DNA from: Aromatoleum toluclasticum ATCC 700605
GTDB lineage: Bacteria; Pseudomonadota; Gammaproteobacteria; Burkholderiales; Rhodocyclaceae
DNA length: 64,000 bases
NCBI RefSeq assembly: GCF_000378245.1
Contig: NZ_KB899511.1
Location: 1-64,000, forward strand
Reading direction: 5' to 3'
Made by a program: the position numbers and the translations under genes. This document shows, piece by piece, positions 45,073 through 53,927 of this stretch (position 1 is the stretch's first letter; each line of letters opens with the position of its first letter). The notes under the pieces were generated by a model, which saw only the letters and a list, made by a program, of their open reading frames with translations, ran no database searches and had not been told where the DNA came from.

Positions 45073-46971
45073 ATGCCCGCTGCCGCCTCGGAAATGCTGG
45101 TCGGAGCCAGTTCGGACTTCCTCACGCGCTTCTCGCCGTTCAACCGGATGGAGCCGGAGGCGCTCGCATTCCTGGCCGAACGCGCGACCCTGGCATTCCA
45201 CGCGCGCGGCAGCGAGATCCTGACGCCGGAGATGGGGCAGCCGACGCACTTCCACATCGTCCAGCGCGGCAAGGTGCAGGCCCGCCAGCTCGGCCCCGCG
45301 AGCGTCACCGACTACGCCGCGATGACACTCGGGCCGGGCGAATGCTTCCCCATCGGCGCGATCGCGGCGCAGCGGCCCTCGACCAACGCCTACGTGGCCG
45401 TGGAAGACAGCTTCGTATTCCAGCTGCCGGCGGAAGACTTCCTCAGGCTCATGCAGATGAGCCCCGTCTTCCAGGTCTTCTGCACGCAGTACATCGCCAG
45501 CCTGCTCAACCAGTCGCGCCAGCAGCTGCAAAGCACCTTCGCGCAGCGCGCAGCGGAGCAGCAGACGATGACGACGCCGCTCGGACAGTTGGTGAAGAAA
45601 GCGCCGATCTTCGTCACGCCCGACAGCTCGATCCGCGCCGCGCTCGAGAAGATGTCCGAGATGCGCATCGGCTGCATGGTGATCACCGACGCCGACCGGA
45701 AGCCGCTCGGGATCCTCACTCAGAGCGACCTGCTGCCCCGCGTCGTGCTGCCGGGCATCGACCTGCAGCGTCCGATCGGCGACGTCATGACCGCAACGCC
45801 ACACGTGATGTCGGCCTCCGACTCGGCCTACGACGCCGCCCTCGAAATGGCGACGCACGGCGTGCGCCATCTGCTGGTGGTCGATTCGGAGGGCCGTCTG
45901 AAGGGCGTGGTGTCCGAGCGCGACCTGTTCGCGCTGCAGCGCATCGGCTTGCGCCAGATCCGCTCCAGCATCGAGGGCGCGGACGACCTGGAAGCCCTGC
46001 AACGTGCAAGCCGCGACATCCGTCAGCTGGCGCTCAATCTCATCGCCCAGGGTATCGGAGCGGAACAGCTGACGCAGTTCATCTCGGCGCTCAACGACGC
46101 CCTGACCTGCCGCATCATCGATCTCGCGCGCGCGAAGCACGACCTGTACGGCATCGACTACGCATGGCTGGCCTTCGGCTCGGAAGGCCGCCACGAGCAG
46201 ACGCTGTCCTCCGACCAGGATAACGGCATCATCTACGTCTGCCCGGAAGGTGCAGACCCATCCGCCCTGAAGAGCCGCCTGCTGGCCTGCGCCAAAAAGG
46301 TGAACGAAGACCTCGCCGCCTGCGGCTTTCCGCTGTGCAAGGGCAACATCATGGCGAGCAATCCCGAGCTGTGCCTCACGCTCGATGAGTGGAAGGGACG
46401 CTTCGGCGACTGGATCCGCGAGCCCGACCCGCAGGCCCTGCTCAACGCGACGATCTTCTTCGACTACCGCGTGCTGTGCGGCAACGAGCGCCTGGGCGAC
46501 CAGCTGCGGGCGTGGCTGAATCGCACGGCCAAGGCCTACTCCAATTTCCTGCGCCTGATGGCGTCGAACGCGCTGCAGGTCGCGCCGCCGCTCGGACGCA
46601 TCCGCGACTTCGTCGTCGAGGACGACGGCACGATTGACCTGAAGAAGTCGGGGGCGCGCCTGTTCGTCGACGTCGCCCGCATCCTCGCCTTGCGCGCCGA
46701 CGTCGCATCGAGCAGCACCGTGCAGCGCCTGCGCCAGGCGGGCACGCGGATGGGCATGCCGGCCGAGGAGATCGCCGCCCTGATCGACGGCTTCCACTTC
46801 ATCCAGCTGCTGCGCTTGCGCTCGCAGCACCTCGACACCGAACACGACGCACCGGGCGACAACCGCATCGACCCCGACACGCTCAACGAACTCGATCGGC
46901 GCATCCTCAAGGAAGCGTTCCGGCAGGCCCGCAAGCTGCAGCTGCGGCTGAAGCTCGACTACCAGCTATGA
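45073..46971 (+). CDS. cNMP-binding/CBS/DUF294 nucleotidyltransferase-like protein
   Basis: 632 residues from ATG 45073. Order: cyclic-nucleotide-binding-like domain (~15-130), two CBS domains (~165-285), and a DUF294 nucleotidyltransferase-like domain with GSEGRHEQTLSSDQDNGIIY, then the DUF294 C-terminal substrate-binding domain. The layout resembles GlnD-like regulatory proteins. The target is unknown. The overlapping next gene (ATGA) is a DEDDh exonuclease-fold protein, a pairing I recognise from other proteobacteria. Confidence 0.88.
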   Translation: MPAAASEMLVGASSDFLTRFSPFNRMEPEALAFLAERATLAFHARGSEILTPEMGQPTHFHIVQRGKVQARQLGPASVTDYAAMTLGPGECFPIGAIAAQRPSTNAYVAVEDSFVFQLPAEDFLRLMQMSPVFQVFCTQYIASLLNQSRQQLQSTFAQRAAEQQTMTTPLGQLVKKAPIFVTPDSSIRAALEKMSEMRIGCMVITDADRKPLGILTQSDLLPRVVLPGIDLQRPIGDVMTATPHVMSASDSAYDAALEMATHGVRHLLVVDSEGRLKGVVSERDLFALQRIGLRQIRSSIEGADDLEALQRASRDIRQLALNLIAQGIGAEQLTQFISALNDALTCRIIDLARAKHDLYGIDYAWLAFGSEGRHEQTLSSDQDNGIIYVCPEGADPSALKSRLLACAKKVNEDLAACGFPLCKGNIMASNPELCLTLDEWKGRFGDWIREPDPQALLNATIFFDYRVLCGNERLGDQLRAWLNRTAKAYSNFLRLMASNALQVAPPLGRIRDFVVEDDGTIDLKKSGARLFVDVARILALRADVASSSTVQRLRQAGTRMGMPAEEIAALIDGFHFIQLLRLRSQHLDTEHDAPGDNRIDPDTLNELDRRILKEAFRQARKLQLRLKLDYQL

Positions 46972-47612
46972 AATGGCTCACCCGCCTGCTTGGCAACCGC
47001 ACGGACACGGCCTCGCTCGACGCCGCGCTGCGCGACGCGATCGCGAGTTGGGAGGCGCTTGCCGCCCCCGAGCTGGGCAGCACGCATTTCGAGACGCGCT
47101 ACGTTGTCGTCAACACCGAGGCAACCGGGCTCGATCTCGACAAGGACCGCCTGCTCGCGGTCGCGGCGATCGCCATCGACCGTGAGCACCTGTCGCCGCA
47201 GGACAGCTACTACGCGCCGCTGGAGCCCGATGCGGCGACGGCGCTGACGAACCTGCTCACTTTCGCCGGCAAAGGCCCGGTCGTGGTCTTCAATGCGTCG
47301 TTCAACCGCAGCCTGCTCGAACGCGCGCTCGACGAACGGCTCGGCCTTACACCCGACTGGACCTGGCTGGACCTGCACTGGCTCCTGCCTGCCCTCTACG
47401 ACGAACACATCGACGGACCGGCCCGCCTTGCCGACTGGATGAAAGCCTTCGGCATCGAGACATTCCAGCGCCACCACGCGCTGGGCGACGCCTGGGCAAT
47501 CGCACAGCTGATGCTGGCCGCACAGGCGCGCGCACGCGCGCTCGGTCTCAACACCCCACGCAGCCTGGCGGATCTCGAACACAGCCGCCGGCAATTGAGG
47601 CGCCACGGATGA
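46968..47612 (+). CDS. DEDDh exonuclease-fold protein with altered catalytic site
   Basis: 214 residues with the DnaQ-like fold. Exo I reads VVNTEATGLD, with N49 where the first catalytic Asp belongs (E51 kept). Exo II reads FNASFNRSLL, with N113 instead of Asp. Exo III HHALGDA keeps H169 and D174. Two of four metal-binding carboxylates are therefore Asn, so nuclease activity is probably lost or weak. It overlaps the DUF294 gene and the NlpC gene by 4 bp at each end, so all three are coupled. Confidence 0.8.
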   Translation: MKWLTRLLGNRTDTASLDAALRDAIASWEALAAPELGSTHFETRYVVVNTEATGLDLDKDRLLAVAAIAIDREHLSPQDSYYAPLEPDAATALTNLLTFAGKGPVVVFNASFNRSLLERALDERLGLTPDWTWLDLHWLLPALYDEHIDGPARLADWMKAFGIETFQRHHALGDAWAIAQLMLAAQARARALGLNTPRSLADLEHSRRQLRRHG

Positions 47613-48184
47613 ATCGGATTTCCCCCGCACGACCCATGCATCACCGCCTGACGACCCGTCTCATCGCACTTCTCGCCACGGCAGCCCTGCTGTTCGCCCC
47701 GCCTGCGGGCGCCGTAGACACACCGGCTCCGGCCGACCAGACCGCCGAGGCGGCCTCGTCCTTCGGTCGCTACGGCACTGCGGCACAGGAGCTCATCAAC
47801 CAGGGCATGGACTACCTCGGGATCCGCTATCGTTTCGGCGGCAACTCGCCCGAGACCGGCCTCGACTGCAGCGGGCTAGTCCAGAACGTGTTCCGCAACG
47901 CCCTGGGGCTCGACCTGCCCCGCACGGCACGCGACATGGCCAAGGTCGGCGACAAGGTCGGCAAGCAGGATCTCAAGCCGGGCGACCTCGTGTTCTTCAA
48001 TACGATGCGCAAGGCCTTCTCGCACGTGGGCATCTACGTCGGCGACGGCCGCTTCCTGCACGCCCCGGCCAGCGGCGGCGAAGTGCGCATCGACGAGATG
48101 AGCCAGAGCTACTGGGCCAAGCGCTTCAACGGCGCACGCCGCATGGTTCCGGAAGGCGATCTGCACCTGCCGCAGGCGAACTGA
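47609..48184 (+). CDS. NlpC/P60 family cell-wall hydrolase
   Basis: 191 residues with a signal peptide (LIALLATAALLFAPPAGA) and the NlpC/P60 catalytic triad C87 (DCSGLV), H139 (SHVGIYVGDG) and H151 (LHAPASGG). It probably cleaves peptidoglycan stem peptides in the periplasm. ATG 47609 overlaps the previous stop; ATG 47636 is an alternative that keeps the signal peptide. Confidence 0.9.
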   Translation: MNRISPARPMHHRLTTRLIALLATAALLFAPPAGAVDTPAPADQTAEAASSFGRYGTAAQELINQGMDYLGIRYRFGGNSPETGLDCSGLVQNVFRNALGLDLPRTARDMAKVGDKVGKQDLKPGDLVFFNTMRKAFSHVGIYVGDGRFLHAPASGGEVRIDEMSQSYWAKRFNGARRMVPEGDLHLPQAN

Positions 48185-48250
48185 ACGACGCCTCCGCTGC
48201 AACGCGGGTTCTCGTCTAGGCTTCAGTGAAGTCCCGACGAGGTGTCCCAC

Positions 48251-48397
48251 ATGTTGATTGCCCAGCTGTCCGACCCGCACGTGGTCGCTCCCGGCACCCT
48301 CCTTTACGGTGGATTTCTGCTGCATCGCTGGCAGGACGGCGATCTCGTCACCCATGTAGTGCCGGCCGACGAGAGTCCCGCAACCCCTTACGACTGA
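48251..48397 (+). pseudogene. Internally deleted CpdA-type phosphodiesterase
   Basis: A 48-codon frame. Its first ~20 residues (MLIAQLSDPHVVAPGTLLYG) match the N-terminus of class III cyclic-nucleotide phosphodiesterases (Icc/CpdA). The rest (FLLHRWQDGDLVTHVVP) matches their C-terminal strand. Roughly 200 central residues, including most metal ligands, are missing in frame. It looks like a large in-frame deletion, so the product cannot be active. It lies just before two Crp-like regulators. Confidence 0.6.
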
Positions 48398-48438
48398 GTC
48401 GCCATCAATGCCCCGCGGCCGTGGGGATCGCGCTCCAT

Positions 48439-49161
48439 TCAGCCCGGGTTGATGATTCTCGCGTAGGCCGCCTTGTCGGCGGCATAGCACCCGCAGGAGG
48501 CAGTTTCCAGCCCCTTGCGGTCGACGATTGTCACGTTCCCGCGGCTATAGCTGATCAGTTTCCGATGTTGCAAGGCGGTGGCCGCCTTTGTCACGCCGAC
48601 GCGGCGCACACCGAGCATGTAGGCAAGGAATTCATGCGTGACGTGAAAACTGTCGGCGTGCACCCGGTCCTGCGCCATGAGCAGCCAGCGGGCCAGACGC
48701 GCTTCGACGACATGGAAGCGGGTGCAGACAGCATTTTGCGCCAGCTGCCCCATCAGCACATATAGATAGCGCTTGAGCCCCCGGCGCAGAGCCGGACATC
48801 GTTCAAGCATGCTGCAGAAGGAAGCGGCGTCCATGCGCAGTGCCTGACCGCTGTGCTGCACCTGGGCATGCAGCAGCGCCACGTCCACCCCCAGCACAAG
48901 CCAACTGCCGAGCATCCCCTCGTTGCCGACCAGACTCACTTCGAGGCTCGCGCGGCGGTCGATCGGATTGGTGGTCAGGGCGATGAAACCCTCCGTCGGA
49001 AAGTAAACATGGCGAATGCGTTTGCCGGATTCGGCCAGGATCTCGGCAAATTCGAGTTCGACCAGCTCGCACATGCCCAGAAATCCTCTGGCTTCGTCCG
49101 GCGGCAACTCCGCGAGAAGACGATTGGTCGTAAGGAATGCCCCAGGGGATACCACCGACAC
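48439..49161 (-). CDS. Crp/Fnr-family transcriptional regulator 1
   Basis: 240 residues from GTG 49161 (GTG 49155 has better spacing from GGAG). An N-terminal cupin domain (~15-140) is followed by a winged HTH whose recognition region is LAYMLGVRRVGVTKAATAL. The cAMP phosphate-binding RS motif of CRP is absent and there is no FNR-type N-terminal cysteine cluster. A C-x-C-Y motif (SCGCYAAD) lies near the C-terminus, shared with the next regulator. A palindrome of the shared TGTGCG type lies 135 bp upstream. Confidence 0.88.
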   Translation of the reverse strand: MSVVSPGAFLTTNRLLAELPPDEARGFLGMCELVELEFAEILAESGKRIRHVYFPTEGFIALTTNPIDRRASLEVSLVGNEGMLGSWLVLGVDVALLHAQVQHSGQALRMDAASFCSMLERCPALRRGLKRYLYVLMGQLAQNAVCTRFHVVEARLARWLLMAQDRVHADSFHVTHEFLAYMLGVRRVGVTKAATALQHRKLISYSRGNVTIVDRKGLETASCGCYAADKAAYARIINPG

Positions 49162-49295
49162 TCTCCAGACGTTGGGGGCGGCGCGGGCGATGCTCGGAGA
49201 AGTGACGACCGGGTCGGTTTCCCGGCGCCAACCGGCTGAAAACCCACGTTATTCGATGAGCCAGTGGCAGCTTGGGGGAAAATCCGGCGATTGTC

Positions 49296-49311
49296 TGGAC
49301 GGTAACGCACA
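49296..49311 (-). promoter_or_regulatory. Crp-like operator, site 1
   Basis: On the minus strand: TGTGCG-TTAC-CGTCCA, a 6-4-6 palindrome with one mismatched pair. It lies upstream of regulator 1; no clear -10 at the expected distance. Part of a seven-member set. Confidence 0.45.
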
Positions 49312-49360
49312 CAAGACGCCCGTGCCGCCGGGCGTGCAAACCCTGCATCGCGCGCCCCGG

Positions 49361-50104
49361 TCAGTCCGGCTGCGGCTCGCCGCCCTCCGGCAGCAGGCGC
49401 CGAAACTCGTCCCTGACCACGGCGTAGCATTCACAGGAACGCGCCTCCAGTCCCACGCGGTCGAGTACGGTGATATGACCACGCCTGTACTCGATCAGTC
49501 CGGCCTTCTGCAAGTTGCCGGCCGCCTCCGTGACGCCTTCGCGGCGCACGCCGAGCATGTTGGCAATCAGTTCCTGGGTCATCAGCAGCTCCTGCACCGG
49601 CAGGCGATCCAGGCTCAACAACAGCCAGCGGCAGAGTTGCTGATCCAGCGTGTGATGGCGGTTGCACACCGCCGTCTGCGCCATTTGCGTCAACAGCGCC
49701 TGCGTGTAGCGCAGCAACAGGTCATGCACTGCACCGGAGCGTCGCCCCCCGACACGATCGAATTCTTCCTTCAGGCGATCGCCCGCCAACCGGTAGGCGT
49801 ACCCCGCACTTTGCACGACAGCCCGGCTGGGCGTGGTTTCGCCGCCCATGAACAATGAGACGCCGATGATCCCTTCGTTACCGACCACGGCGATCTCCGC
49901 CGCGGCGCCATTCTCCATGACACACATCAGGGACACGATCGAGTCGGTCGGGAAATAGACGTGATGCATCTGGATCCCGGGCTCGTAAAGCACGTCTCCG
50001 AGCGACAGCGAAACCAGTTCCAGCTGCGGAACGAGGCGCGTGTATTCGTCGTCCGGGAGGGCTGCGAGAAGGCGATTCTGGCGTGGATCTTGAGAGTCGG
50101 ACAT
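49361..50104 (-). CDS. Crp/Fnr-family transcriptional regulator 2
   Basis: 247 residues from ATG 50104 (GGAGGACC upstream). The cupin domain has HHVYFPTDSIVSL and VGNEGIIGVSLFMGG; the HTH recognition region is IANMLGVRREGVTEAAGNL. CRP cAMP-contact residues and FNR cysteines are missing; the C-terminal RSCECYAVV motif is characteristic of this subfamily. It is a paralogue of regulator 1, separated from it by 199 bp. Ligand unknown. A good palindrome (50161-50176) and TATACT -10 precede it, suggesting autoregulation. Confidence 0.9.
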   Translation of the reverse strand: MSDSQDPRQNRLLAALPDDEYTRLVPQLELVSLSLGDVLYEPGIQMHHVYFPTDSIVSLMCVMENGAAAEIAVVGNEGIIGVSLFMGGETTPSRAVVQSAGYAYRLAGDRLKEEFDRVGGRRSGAVHDLLLRYTQALLTQMAQTAVCNRHHTLDQQLCRWLLLSLDRLPVQELLMTQELIANMLGVRREGVTEAAGNLQKAGLIEYRRGHITVLDRVGLEARSCECYAVVRDEFRRLLPEGGEPQPD

Positions 50105-50160
50105 ACCCGGTCCTCCACTCGTCGAATAACCGTCCTCAGTATAGGCCCTGGCTTCCGATA

Positions 50161-50176
50161 TGTGCGGCAGCGAACA
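50161..50176. promoter_or_regulatory. Crp-like operator, site 2
   Basis: TGTGCG-GCAG-CGAACA, 57 bp upstream of the regulator 2 start. A minus-strand TATACT (50143-50138) lies 17 bp from its edge, slightly closer than at the other sites. Confidence 0.55.
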
Positions 50177-50242
50177 CACACCCAAGGACACGGCGCAGAA
50201 CGTCCGCGCGCCGTTTGCGCCGCGCGTCCCTGCCCTCGGTGT

Positions 50243-52459
50243 TCAACGGCGGTTGTCTTCCTGCTGCTCTTCACTGTCCTTGTTCTTGTTGCGTCCCCTG
50301 CCCTGAGCAGGCTTGGGTTCCTCGTCGCGCGGCTCGCGCGACTGCACGTCCGGGGTCTGCGGGGTCGCACGTTGCGGTGCGACCTCGGGCTGTGGCGCAC
50401 CTCGGGCCGGAGACGGCGCTATTGCCGGTTCGCGCTGCGGTCGCTCTCGACGCGGCTCCCGCTCCTCGCGCTGCTCGGACTTTCGTCGTGGTTCGGGCAC
50501 TTGTGCGGCCGGCTCGGTGGGCGTCGCCGGGACAGCGGGCTCGACCGGCCTCGTTCGCGTCGCGGGGTTTGGCGGCACGGCGGGTGTCACACGCGGCGCA
50601 GCGGGTTCGGGCTCGACGGGGCGTGGGGCAGCGGTTCGTCCGCGCTGTTCATCGTTTCCACGCTCGTCCACCCTTCCCCGCTGCCCATCGTCGCCGCGCC
50701 TTTCCGGTCTGCCCCGTATATCGCGCGGTTGCGCTTCCGGTGCGGCTGGCGTCGCCTGCTGCGGCGCAAGCGGAGGCTGCGCTGCACGCCCGGACGGTTC
50801 CTGCTGCGGTGCCGCGGGCTGTCCGCGCTCCTCGCCCCTCCCCCGCTGTTCGGACTGTCCGCGTGCATCGCCGGCCTTGGCTCCGAATCCCGCCTGCGGC
50901 GGTTGCACCGTCGGCGGCGCTTCCTGCTTCGGCGCGACCACCTTGACGGCGGGTGCCGGCACGGTCGCTGCGCGTTTGAGCTCCATGCGCTCGGCCTCGT
51001 CGAGCGGTTTGCCCTGCCGGGCATTCAGTTGCTGCTGTTGTGCCGCGAATCCGATCGGTGCAGGCGGAGGCGCGGTGCGCGCGACGACGCCGCGTTCGAA
51101 CGCGCGCGGCGGCGGTTTCCCGCCCTGGCTGGCTGCGCCGCGGATGCTCTTTTCGGTCGGGGCGATGGGCGCGGCCAGTGCAAGCGGTGCACTTCCGACC
51201 ACTTCGCGGGATACCCGCACCGCACTCCTCGATACCGGCTGCGATTGCACGAACGCCGTCGTCGGTACGGCGACGACGGCACCCTCGACGGTCCGATTGG
51301 CGTGGACCACGGTGGTCACGTTCGTATTGTTGTAATAGTTGTTGATCACCGTGGTGTTGATGACGGTGTTGCTGCGGTTGATGTTCTCGAAATAGTTGCG
51401 GCTGACCTGGTAGACCGGTCGATACACTTCGCGTGGCGCCAGCGGGAACCATGCGACACCGCCGACGGGGCCGCTCGAGATCGTAAGCTGGAAGTTGCCA
51501 CCGCCCACGAACACCACCAGTGCCGGGGCGTAGTACGCCCGGCTGCGCACGGGACCTGGGACCCACGCCCACGTTCCACCGAGATACGCCCAGCGGCCGT
51601 AATGGGATACGGCAAAGCCCCAGGGGGCGTCATCCACCCAGGTCCAGCCCCAGGGGTCGATCCATGCCCAATGACCGTCGCGATAGGGGACCCAGCCAAC
51701 GGCCACGCGGGTCGGGTACCAGACGCTGCCGTAGGTCGGGTCGTCGCGCCAGTCGCCGTACTCATCGAGTTCCTGATAGCCGACCACGTCCTCCGACACG
51801 TAGCGGACGGAGCGCGAGTCATCGTAGCGGCGATCGCGACTGCTCGCCCAGCGATCGAAGTCGTCCGGGCGCGGCACGTCGACATACTCGTATTCGCGCA
51901 GGCCGGTGCCGGTAAAGCGATACGGTTGTCGCGGATCGATGACGTAGGCCGCGTCCTCACCGTACACCTCGCCCTGGCCCTGGCGCACGAAGATCGTCGT
52001 CGCATCGTTGTCGGCATCCACCTCGATTCGGTACGCACCGGGTTTCCGCAGGGTAAAGGCAAGATTCGGCGTATCCACCTCGAAGATCTCGCCGGGCGCG
52101 AGACGACGCACGCGCACGTTCAATGTGCCTTGCGTCAGCTGCAGCTGAGTCGTGCGGTCGTCGAGATTCAGAATGGAGGCGCCGGTACCGGCCTTCATGC
52201 GGACCAGGGCTCCGCCGGTCTGCAACTCGGCTCGCGCACCGGCGTCGACCCACAGGCGGTCCCCGGTGGTCAGGGGCCGATTGACCGAGGCCTCGAACCA
52301 GTCGTTGTCGCCCGCGGGGGACAAGCTCACCGCGCCGGCGATGTATGCAAGCCGCGCGATGCGCGACGGCGGGTCCGCACCAGCCCAGCCGCTGAAGAGC
52401 AAGATTGCGATGCCGGCCAGCAGTACGAGTATGCGGAGACGAAGAGATGGCGTATTCAT
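50243..52459 (-). CDS. FecR-like/DUF6600 secreted protein with Pro/Arg/Glu-rich tail
   Basis: 738 residues. A signal peptide (RILVLLAGIAILLFSGWAGA) is followed by a FecR-like beta region (~35-170) with WVDAGARAELQTGGALVR. Next is a Trp-rich DUF6600-type segment (~235-320, repeated WYPTRVAVGWVPYRDGHWAW and WGFAVSHYGRWAY). An Asn-rich stretch (NTTVINNYYNNTNVTTVVH) then leads into a ~300-residue low-complexity tail of Pro, Arg, Glu, Gln and Ala. Probably periplasmic or surface-exposed; function unknown. Site 3 and a TATGGT -10 lie upstream. Confidence 0.8.
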   Translation of the reverse strand: MNTPSLRLRILVLLAGIAILLFSGWAGADPPSRIARLAYIAGAVSLSPAGDNDWFEASVNRPLTTGDRLWVDAGARAELQTGGALVRMKAGTGASILNLDDRTTQLQLTQGTLNVRVRRLAPGEIFEVDTPNLAFTLRKPGAYRIEVDADNDATTIFVRQGQGEVYGEDAAYVIDPRQPYRFTGTGLREYEYVDVPRPDDFDRWASSRDRRYDDSRSVRYVSEDVVGYQELDEYGDWRDDPTYGSVWYPTRVAVGWVPYRDGHWAWIDPWGWTWVDDAPWGFAVSHYGRWAYLGGTWAWVPGPVRSRAYYAPALVVFVGGGNFQLTISSGPVGGVAWFPLAPREVYRPVYQVSRNYFENINRSNTVINTTVINNYYNNTNVTTVVHANRTVEGAVVAVPTTAFVQSQPVSRSAVRVSREVVGSAPLALAAPIAPTEKSIRGAASQGGKPPPRAFERGVVARTAPPPAPIGFAAQQQQLNARQGKPLDEAERMELKRAATVPAPAVKVVAPKQEAPPTVQPPQAGFGAKAGDARGQSEQRGRGEERGQPAAPQQEPSGRAAQPPLAPQQATPAAPEAQPRDIRGRPERRGDDGQRGRVDERGNDEQRGRTAAPRPVEPEPAAPRVTPAVPPNPATRTRPVEPAVPATPTEPAAQVPEPRRKSEQREEREPRRERPQREPAIAPSPARGAPQPEVAPQRATPQTPDVQSREPRDEEPKPAQGRGRNKNKDSEEQQEDNRR

Positions 52460-52543
52460 GAGGAGTCCTTCCGCGGGAACGCGCCTTCAGGCACGGACTA
52501 AACCGCGTCGACGTCAACGTCGCTGTTCGGGGAAGATGAGAAG

Positions 52544-52586
52544 ACCATACGACGCACTGCACAGACGGTCTGTTCGTTAGCGCACC
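52544..52586 (-). promoter_or_regulatory. Crp-like operator site 3 and -10 for the DUF6600 gene
   Basis: TGTTCG-TTAG-CGCACC (52571-52586). On the minus strand, 21 bp further, is TATGGT (52549-52544). This is class II spacing (centre near -41.5). The predicted leader is about 78 nt. Confidence 0.55.
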
Positions 52587-52719
52587 AAGCCTGCTCACCG
52601 GTCCGACGAGGTCCGCAATTTCGGGCGCAACGCCGTCGATGGCCCTGCGGCCTCACTGCGACCAACACCACAGCATGTGCAGTGAGTAACCGATGGCGTT
52701 CCCCTCGCCGCACGGCATA

Positions 52720-52762
52720 TGTGCGTTGGCGAACAAACACGGAAAATCGTTTCCTCTATGCT
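52720..52762 (+). promoter_or_regulatory. Crp-like operator site 4 and -10 for the mlaE-like operon
   Basis: TGTGCG-TTGG-CGAACA (52720-52735), 21 bp, then TATGCT (52757-52762). Transcription would start near 52769, 21 nt before ATG 52790. This rules out the longer GTG 52682 start. Confidence 0.65.
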
Positions 52763-52789
52763 CGAACACATCCAGTCTCGAGTTCCGCC

Positions 52790-53926
52790 ATGGGCCGCAC
52801 ACCGGCGGCACCCGCCGCCATCACCCAATCATCGCCGCAGGAGTATGTGCTTTCGGGCGCCTGGACCGCGCAGGGGATCGGCGCCGTCACGCCGCAGCTC
52901 GACGCGCTGACCACACCCGCCGGCCAGGAATTGGTCGTCGACGGCGCACGCATCGAGGCTCTGGATACCGCAGGCGCCTGGGTCCTGCAGAAATTCCTGC
53001 ACCGGCTGGAAGACGACGCCAAGGGCGTGCGATTGCGCGCCTTGCGCCCCGAATTCGGCCGATTGCTCGAAGCGATCCGGCAACAGATGGCGGATCAGGA
53101 GCGCACCTTGGCGGTGCCTGCGATCGCATCCACAACGCCGCTCGAACGTTTGGGCCGGCACTTCGAAGCCCCCCTACAGCAGGGCTTCGCGCTGCTCAGC
53201 TTCGTCGGGGAATGCGCGCTCGCGCTTGGGGGATGCATCGCACAACCGACGCGACTCCGGTGGCGGCCGATTCTGTACAACATTCGCAGCGCCGGCTTCG
53301 ACGCCTTGCCCATCGTCGGGATGCTGTCCTTCCTCCTCGGCGTCGTCGTCGCCTATCAGGGCGCCGGCCAGCTCAGGCAGTACGGCGCCAACATCTTCGT
53401 GGCCGACCTCGTCGGCCTCTCCATCCTGCGCGAATTCGCCCCCCTGATCACCGCCATCATCGTCGCCGGGCGTTCGGGTTCGGCTTACGCGGCCCAGATC
53501 GGCACGATGTCGGTCACCGAGGAGATCGACGCCATGCGCACGCTCGGCATTGCACCGCTGGATCTGCTGGTGCTGCCCAAGCTTCTCGCGCTGCTGATCG
53601 TGCTGCCTCTGCTGACCGTGTTCGCCGACGCACTCGGCGTGTTCGGCGGCATGATCATGGCGCGCACGCAACTGGGCGTGGGCTTCGGCGATTTTCTCGA
53701 CCGTTTCGTCAAAGCGATCAGCGTCACGGCCTACCTGCTCGGCGTCGGCAAGGCGCCGGTGTTCGCCGCCATCATCGCCGTGGTCGGTTGCTTCCAGGGC
53801 TTTCGCACCCGTGGCGGCGCCGACAGCGTCGGCCGCCAGACCACGCGTGCCGTGGTGCAGTCGATCTTCCTCGTGATCGTTGCCGATGCCCTGTTCTCGG
53901 TCGCCTTCAGTGCGCTGGACCTCTGA
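52790..53926 (+). CDS. MlaE-type lipid ABC transporter permease with N-terminal STAS domain
   Basis: 378 residues from ATG 52790. Residues ~15-105 form a STAS-like domain (LVVDGARIEALDTAGAWVLQ). Residues ~140-378 form the MlaE permease with LPIVGMLSFLLGVVVAYQG, ILREFAPLITAIIVAGRSGS and EIDAMRTLGI, the hallmark MlaE coupling sequence. In E. coli the STAS protein MlaB is separate; here it is fused. It forms a transporter with the ATPase, Mce protein and lipoprotein encoded next, probably moving phospholipids between membranes. Confidence 0.9.
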   Translation: MGRTPAAPAAITQSSPQEYVLSGAWTAQGIGAVTPQLDALTTPAGQELVVDGARIEALDTAGAWVLQKFLHRLEDDAKGVRLRALRPEFGRLLEAIRQQMADQERTLAVPAIASTTPLERLGRHFEAPLQQGFALLSFVGECALALGGCIAQPTRLRWRPILYNIRSAGFDALPIVGMLSFLLGVVVAYQGAGQLRQYGANIFVADLVGLSILREFAPLITAIIVAGRSGSAYAAQIGTMSVTEEIDAMRTLGIAPLDLLVLPKLLALLIVLPLLTVFADALGVFGGMIMARTQLGVGFGDFLDRFVKAISVTAYLLGVGKAPVFAAIIAVVGCFQGFRTRGGADSVGRQTTRAVVQSIFLVIVADALFSVAFSALDL

Positions 53927-53927
53927 C

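Larger units (their letters stand above)
52460..52789. other. Divergent intergenic region, DUF6600 gene / mlaE-like gene
   Basis: A 330-bp stretch without a supported gene. It carries two Crp-like palindromes with correctly placed -10 hexamers, one for each direction (52571-52586 leftward, 52720-52735 rightward). There is also a separate ACAGAC-G-GTCTGT palindrome at 52561-52573 that overlaps site 3. Confidence 0.6.

Noticed and set aside
52682-52789. Longer GTG start for the mlaE-like permease
   Set aside because: It would start upstream of the Crp-like site 4 and the TATGCT -10 box; the added residues are not family-like.
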